DNA of 13,174 nt. It comes from CAMPJU01 sp046566095 (GTDB taxonomy: Bacteria > Pseudomonadota > Gammaproteobacteria > Xanthomonadales > Xanthomonadaceae). Made by a program: the position numbers and the translations under genes. The notes beneath the pieces are model-generated. The model was not told the origin of the DNA, did no database searches, and saw only the letters and a program-made list of their open reading frames with translations. Positions 7,104-13,174 of this stretch are shown in pieces; position 1 is the first letter of the stretch, and each line of letters opens with the position of its first letter. Where the stretch lies: the NCBI GenBank assembly GCA_046566095.1, contig JBKHXI010000129.1:1-13174 (forward strand), given 5' to 3'.

Positions 7104-7122
7104 GGCCCGGCCCTGCCGGGTC
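7104..7122 (+). terminator. GC-rich hairpin after the lipoprotein gene
   Basis: GGCCCGGC pairs with GCCGGGTC (one G-U) across a CCT loop, 8 bases after the lipoprotein stop. No T-run follows, so it is at best a weak or factor-assisted terminator or an mRNA 3'-end stabiliser. The rest of 7096-7308 (213 bp) is very GC-rich; I see no convincing small gene or promoter in it. Confidence 0.3.
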
Positions 7123-7308
7123 CGCCCCCCGCCGCCGGCTGAGCATGCGGGCGCTGGGGCGGCGGGCCGCGGGGGTCGCATTGCCGGATCCGGCGCTGGC
7201 CTGGCCGGCGCGGGCGCGGTGCGGGCCAGGCCCGGGCCCCGCCGGCATTGCCCGCCGGGTGCCAGCGCCATCGCGAGCAGTGCGGTACCGGACGCGCGCC
7301 CCAAACCG

Positions 7309-7556
7309 ATGTCGCTGAAGATCAACGAGCTGTGCGTGAACTGCGACGTGTGCGAACCGGTCTGTCCGAACAAGGCCATTTCGCAGGGCGAGGCGATCTA
7401 CGTGATCGACCCGGCGCTGTGCACCGAATGCGTCGGGCACCACGACGAACCGCAATGCGTGGTGGTCTGCCCGGTGGAATGCATCGACCCGGACCCGGAG
7501 CACCCGGAAACCCAGGCCCAGCTGCTGGCCAAGCTGGCGCGGATCCAGGAGACGCA

Positions 7557-7560
<4 letters not shown>
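7309..7560 (+). CDS. YfhL-family 2[4Fe-4S] dicluster ferredoxin
   Basis: 83-residue cytosolic electron carrier with two 4Fe-4S clusters. The first binding site is C9-x2-C12-x2-C15-x3-C19-P. The second is C38-x2-C41-x8-C50-x3-C54-P, with the long 8-residue loop that marks the YfhL/Alvin type; C58 is an extra cysteine. The opening MSLKINELCVNCDVCEPVCPNKAIS block and the ECVGHHDEPQC block look very like E. coli YfhL. I take the ATG at 7309; upstream in-frame codons back to 7219 are low-complexity and unlike the family. No Shine-Dalgarno is visible before it. Its TGA overlaps the first possible ATG of the gamma-glutamyltransferase. The electron-transfer partner is unknown. Confidence 0.94.
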
Positions 7561-9491
<1,931 letters not shown>

Positions 9492-9497
<6 letters not shown>

Positions 9498-9566
9498 GTG
9501 CGGGCCTTGCCCGCGATCGCCGCGGCATCCGGATCCCCGGATCGCGCCCAAGGGGCGCTCCTACGG
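9492..9566. repeat. Paired REP unit (BIME-like) 1, overlapping the ggt stop
   Basis: Two face-to-face palindromes: 9492-9517 (plus, stem GCGGGC/GCCCGC, loop CTT, head GTAGGT) and 9541-9566 (minus, stem GCGCCC/GGGCGC). The 23-bp spacer contains GGCATCCGGAT. The first unit carries the TAG stop of ggt at 9495-9497. Next to it 9570-9581 (TGCGGGATTGCG) is a direct repeat of 9626-9637. Confidence 0.9.
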
Positions 9567-9585
9567 GTGTGCGGGATTGCGGAAC

Positions 9586-9615
9586 GCGCCGTCGCAGATC
9601 GACGTGAAACGGCGC
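9586..9615. repeat. Divergent palindrome between the two REP pairs
   Basis: GCGCCGT (9586-9592) and ACGGCGC (9609-9615) are perfect 7-bp inverted copies around a 16-base loop. On the minus strand the flank reads GCAGGAGCGCC, like the GTAGGAGCG head of the REP units, so this may be a decayed or related REP class. Confidence 0.55.
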
Positions 9616-9634
9616 TCCTGCAGGCTGCGGGATT

Positions 9635-9708
9635 GCGTAGGAGCGGGCCTTGCCCGCGATCGCGTGGCATCCGGATCGCCGGATCGCGCCCAAGGGGCGC
9701 TCCTACGG
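9635..9708. repeat. Paired REP unit (BIME-like) 2
   Basis: Nearly identical to the pair at 9492-9566: 9635-9660 (plus, stem GCGGGC/GCCCGC) faces 9683-9708 (minus, stem GCGCCC/GGGCGC), with a spacer again containing GGCATCCGGAT. Together with the first pair it fills nearly the whole ggt to hydrolase intergenic space (9498-9758), which otherwise shows no gene. Confidence 0.9.
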
Positions 9709-9746
9709 GGGGGCGAGGGGTGGCCGCGCGTGGGCGGCGCGGGCGC

Positions 9747-9752
9747 TAGAAT
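9747..9752 (+). promoter_or_regulatory. -10 box (TAGAAT) giving a predicted leaderless mRNA
   Basis: TAGAAT ends 6 bases before the ATG at 9759, so initiation about 7 bases downstream of the box would fall on the A of the start codon. No Shine-Dalgarno lies between, and no clear -35 is seen. The same TAGAATCG string appears in the aminotransferase promoter. Confidence 0.55.
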
Positions 9753-9758
9753 CGGCGC

Positions 9759-10645
<887 letters not shown>

Positions 10646-10649
<4 letters not shown>

Positions 10650-11371
10650 TCCGCGCGCTGGGCGCGGTGGCGCTGGCGCTGCTGCTGGCGCCCGCGCATG
10701 CGCTGCCCGGCGCCGCGCAGTCGCTGCAGCCGCAGGGCGATCCGCGCCCGGAGCGGGCGCCGCGCGACGAGGAGTTCGGGGTCGTCACCAGCCAGCTGGG
10801 CCTGCAGCGGCGGGTGGAGATGTACCAGTGGCGCAGCGGGGCGCGCGGCTACGAGCGGGTCTGGAGCGCCCGCCCGATCCGTGCCGGCGGGCCCGGCAGC
10901 GCGCACGAGAACCCGGAACAACTGCCGCTGCCGGCGCGCAGCTGGCGCCCGCCGATCCTGCTCGACGGGCACCCGGTCGACGAGGAGGTGGTGGAGCGCC
11001 TCGGCAGTTGGCGGCGCATGCGGCCGTCGTTCACGGCGTTGCCGCTCGGCATGGCGGCGACCTTCCAGCCGGAGGGCGACGGCCTGGGCAGCGCGGCCAA
11101 CCCGCTCGCCCCGGAGATCGGCGACCTACGCATCACCTGGCACGAACTGGTGCTGCCGGACCTTGCCGGCAGCGTGGAGCTGCGCGGCGACGCCTGGCGC
11201 CTGGCGGACCGGGTCGACGTCCGGGCCGAAGACCCGGGCACGCAGGATCCCGCCCCGGACGCGGCGCCTGGCCTGCCGGCGCGGCAGCCACGGACCATCC
11301 CGTGGTTCGCCATCGCGGCGCTGCTGGCATTGGGCCTGGTCGCGCTGCTGGTCCTGCGCCGCAGGCGTTGA
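10646..11371 (+). CDS. TMEM43-like membrane protein
   Basis: 241 residues. An N-terminal hydrophobic segment (about 3-20) acts as signal or anchor, a soluble region follows (21-215), and one C-terminal transmembrane helix (218-237, WFAIAALLALGLVALLVL) ends in RRRR. The soluble part carries what I recognise as TMEM43 (LUMA) features: a FGVVTSQLGLQRRVEMYQWR block (44-63), YERVWS (69-74), HENP (87-90), and APEIGDLRITW (155-165). TMEM43 proteins in eukaryotes are ER and inner-nuclear-membrane proteins; the bacterial homologues have no settled function. This copy looks short, with one C-terminal helix where longer members have several. ATGA overlap with the hydrolase upstream implies a shared job or at least co-expression. 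The family call rests on remembered motifs. Confidence 0.75.
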
Positions 11372-11392
11372 TGCGCCGCGAAGTCCGCGTCC

Positions 11393-11436
11393 CCGGACGG
11401 GCGTCGTCCGGCGGGCAGGGAATCGCTGCGCCCGCC
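11393..11436. terminator. Two adjacent hairpins between convergent genes
   Basis: CCGGACG/CGTCCGG (11393-11399 with 11405-11411, 5-base loop) and GGCGGGC/GCCCGCC (11410-11416 with 11430-11436) lie in the 83-bp gap where the TMEM43-like and aminotransferase genes converge. They share bases 11410-11411, so they may be alternatives. Neither has a T-run, so bidirectional termination is inferred mainly from position. Confidence 0.4.
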
Positions 11437-11454
11437 GTAGCGCCCGGCCTTGCG

Positions 11455-12957
11455 TCAGGCGGCGTCGGCGCGCTTCTGGCGCGGGCCTTCGAGCAGCGCG
11501 CGCCTGACCATCGACACCAGCAGGTCGATCTCCTGGCTGGTGACGTTGAAGGTCGGGGTGAAGCGCAGCGAGTTGGCGCCGCCGTGGATCACGCCGATGC
11601 CGCGCTCGCGCAGCCACTCCTCGGTCGAACCGGCACCGAAGCACTTGTACTCCGGCGCCAGTTCGCAGGAGAACAGCAGGCCGGTGCCCTGGACCCTGGT
11701 GACCAGGCCGCCGGTTTCGGACTTGAGCTTCTCCAGCTTGTCGATGGCCTCCGCGCCGCGCGCGCGGATGTTCTCGCGCAGGGCGGGGGTCACGCGCGCG
11801 AGCACCGCGCAGGCGGTTTCGAGCGCGCGCGGGTTGGTGGTCATGGTGTTGCCGTACAGGCCCTTGCGGTACATCGCGGCCGCATCGGCAGTCACCGCCA
11901 GCACGCTCAGCGGGTACTGGCCGGCATTGAGTGCCTTGGAGTAGGTTTCCATGTCCGGCGCCTCGATGTCCTCGAAGCCCGGGTAGTCGACGATCGACAG
12001 CACGCCCTGCGCGCGCAGGCCGGCCTGGATCGAGTCGACCAGCAGCACCGCGCCGTGCGCCCGGGTCAGCTCGCGCGCGGCGTTGTAGAAGTCCAGCGGC
12101 ACGCTGCGGCCCGGGTCGCCTTCGCCCATCACCGGCTCCAGGAACATCGCCTCGACGTACCAGCCGTTGGCATCGGCATCGGCGAAGGCCTTGCGCAGGG
12201 CCTGGATGTCGTAGGGCTGGATCGCGATCACCGAGTCCTCGCCGCGGTAGCTGGCCAGGTGCTGCAGGTAGGCCTTGCGCGAGGAATCCGAGTACAGCGC
12301 CGGGCGGTCGGTGCGGCCGTGGAAACTGCCGCGGACCACGATCCGCTTGATGGTGCGGCCGGCATGGCGCGCGCCCGGGTCGGTCATGGCCTTGGCGTTG
12401 GCATCGATGATGCGCCCGGCGAGCGACACCGCCTCGGAACCGGAATTCAGGCAGAAGAACCTGGCGTAGGGACACTCGCGTCCGATGCCGATGGCCTCGC
12501 GCAGCATCCTGGCGAAGCGCAGCTGCGACAGGCTCGGGGTCATGATGTTGGCCATCGCCTGCGGGCGCGCCATCGCCTCGATCACGTCGGCCGGGGCGTG
12601 GCCGAAGCCGAGCATGCCGTAGCCGCCCGAGTCGTGCAGGACCGCGCCCTTCAGGGTCACGATCCACGGACCACGCGCGGCCAGCGCGACATAGGGGTTG
12701 ACCGCGTCGTCCGGGTAGAAGTTGACGTAGCCCGCCTGGGCGGCCTGCACCTGGGCGTCCTCGTCCTGGTCGAGCAGGTCGGCGAACTCGCCGCGGATGC
12801 GCGCGTACTCGGCGGCGGCGGCCGCGATCGCGGCGCGCAGGTCGGCGTTGCCGGCGAAGCCGGCGAGCACCTCGTCGTCCAGGCCGACGGTGCGGCGCGC
12901 GCCGCCGTGGGCGCGCAGCGGGGCGAGGGGGGCGAGCAGGTCGGCGTGGTCGGTCAT
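11455..12957 (-). CDS. Atypical class-III PLP-dependent aminotransferase
   Basis: 500-residue fold-type I PLP enzyme. Features: NSGSEA (171-176, phosphate binding), SFHGRT (211-216), EPVMGEGD (274-281), LLVDSIQAG (305-313) with D308 expected to pair with the PLP ring nitrogen, the probable Schiff-base lysine K341 in YSKALNAGQYPLS, and GNTMTTNP (369-376). The usual class-III LLIxDEVQTGxGRTG is altered: Ser follows the Asp, and GLRAQG replaces GFGRTG. Residues 1-100 are an N-terminal extension of helical look. The substrate is unknown; ornithine, acetylornithine or lysine enzymes are relatives but I would not choose one. I took the ATG at 12957, with GGGAGA 9 bases upstream. An in-frame ATG at 13047 behind GAGGGGGC would add 30 residues. 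Confidence 0.88.
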   Translation of the reverse strand: MTDHADLLAPLAPLRAHGGARRTVGLDDEVLAGFAGNADLRAAIAAAAAEYARIRGEFADLLDQDEDAQVQAAQAGYVNFYPDDAVNPYVALAARGPWIVTLKGAVLHDSGGYGMLGFGHAPADVIEAMARPQAMANIMTPSLSQLRFARMLREAIGIGRECPYARFFCLNSGSEAVSLAGRIIDANAKAMTDPGARHAGRTIKRIVVRGSFHGRTDRPALYSDSSRKAYLQHLASYRGEDSVIAIQPYDIQALRKAFADADANGWYVEAMFLEPVMGEGDPGRSVPLDFYNAARELTRAHGAVLLVDSIQAGLRAQGVLSIVDYPGFEDIEAPDMETYSKALNAGQYPLSVLAVTADAAAMYRKGLYGNTMTTNPRALETACAVLARVTPALRENIRARGAEAIDKLEKLKSETGGLVTRVQGTGLLFSCELAPEYKCFGAGSTEEWLRERGIGVIHGGANSLRFTPTFNVTSQEIDLLVSMVRRALLEGPRQKRADAA

Positions 12958-13067
12958 GGCGCGGCGTCTCCCGAGGTCCGGGGCCTTGGATGCGGTGCCG
13001 GTGCCGGGGACGCCGGACGCGATGCGAGCACGCGCGCCGGAAGACATGCCCCCTCAAAAGCGGCAGA

Positions 13068-13091
13068 CCCGCGCACTGGCGGGCGCGCGGG
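13068..13091 (-). promoter_or_regulatory. Hairpin in the aminotransferase leader
   Basis: CCCGCGC (13068-13074) and GCGCGGG (13085-13091) form a perfect 7-bp stem in the predicted 5' leader of the aminotransferase mRNA. A short TTTT tract occurs about 9 bases downstream on the minus strand. It could be an attenuator or simply a leader structure; I cannot match it to a known riboswitch. Confidence 0.3.
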
Positions 13092-13123
13092 CCGTTTCCA
13101 AAGCGGATTCAAGTGGTTGCGCG

Positions 13124-13132
13124 ATTCTACCA
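13124..13132 (-). promoter_or_regulatory. Extended -10 promoter of the aminotransferase
   Basis: On the minus strand TGGTAGAAT is a good extended -10 (TGn plus TAGAAT). The -35 region is weak (CTGCCG at about 18-bp spacing). A start site near 13117 would leave a 160-base leader before the ATG at 12957, or 70 bases if translation starts at 13047. The remaining 13133-13174 holds no recognisable gene. Confidence 0.55.
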
Positions 13133-13174
13133 TGCCGCCCCGTGGGCCGGCAGCCCGGCAGGATGCGTTCGTTC

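Noticed and set aside
7096..7308. Small gene or riboswitch before the ferredoxin
   Set aside because: No frame shows family-like sequence or a Shine-Dalgarno, and the GC-rich hairpins match no known riboswitch that I can recognise.
11126..13057. 643-residue minus-strand frame overlapping the aminotransferase
   Set aside because: Arg/Pro/Gly/Ala-rich product in a different frame from the PLP-enzyme motifs; it also runs into the TMEM43-like gene.

Overview
The window is about 13 kb of very GC-rich DNA. Its gene content and order (ftsY, an AsmA-like gene, mutY and yggX on one strand; rsmD, coaD, a small lipoprotein, a YfhL-type ferredoxin and a gamma-glutamyltransferase on the other) and its GTAGGAGCG-type palindromic repeats point to a gammaproteobacterium of the Xanthomonadaceae/Lysobacteraceae (Lysobacter or Luteimonas-like). 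This is an inference from protein flavour and synteny, with no search behind it. Most of the window is chromosomal housekeeping. I do not see a defence island, prophage, CRISPR array, rRNA or tRNA.

Layout, left to right. Positions 1-1022 hold the left portion of an IS481-family insertion sequence (minus strand, cut by the window edge), which has landed at an ACTAGT site. Positions 1182-5332 (minus) form an apparent operon: ftsY, an AsmA-like membrane-anchored protein, mutY and yggX. The first three are tightly packed (2-bp gap, then 8-bp overlap). A cluster of three REP palindromes separates mutY from yggX. Positions 5399-9497 (plus) start divergently from ftsY and carry rsmD, coaD (ATGA overlap), a lipoprotein, a 2[4Fe-4S] ferredoxin and a gamma-glutamyltransferase lipoprotein (ATGA overlap with the ferredoxin). 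Positions 9492-9708 are a second REP cluster made of two near-identical paired units. Positions 9759-11371 (plus) are a two-gene unit: a metallo-beta-lactamase-fold hydrolase, apparently from a leaderless mRNA, coupled by ATGA to a TMEM43-like membrane protein. Positions 11455-12957 (minus) carry an atypical class-III aminotransferase with a good extended -10 promoter near 13128. It converges on the TMEM43-like gene across two GC hairpins.

Functional themes: membrane protein targeting (FtsY), oxidised-guanine repair (MutY) with Fe(2+)/Fe-S protection (YggX), 16S rRNA methylation (RsmD), coenzyme A synthesis (CoaD), Fe-S electron transfer, and periplasmic or surface glutathione breakdown (GGT). 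Points most worth a second look: both REP clusters supply the TAG stop codon of the gene upstream (mutY and ggt); the REP stems come in two compensating base-pair versions that are paired head to head; an 81-bp inverted repeat lies inside the ggt reading frame and adds an unusual N-terminal extension before the lipoprotein signal; a TMEM43-like gene is coupled to a hydrolase; and the aminotransferase has Asp-Ser where this fold usually has Asp-Glu.
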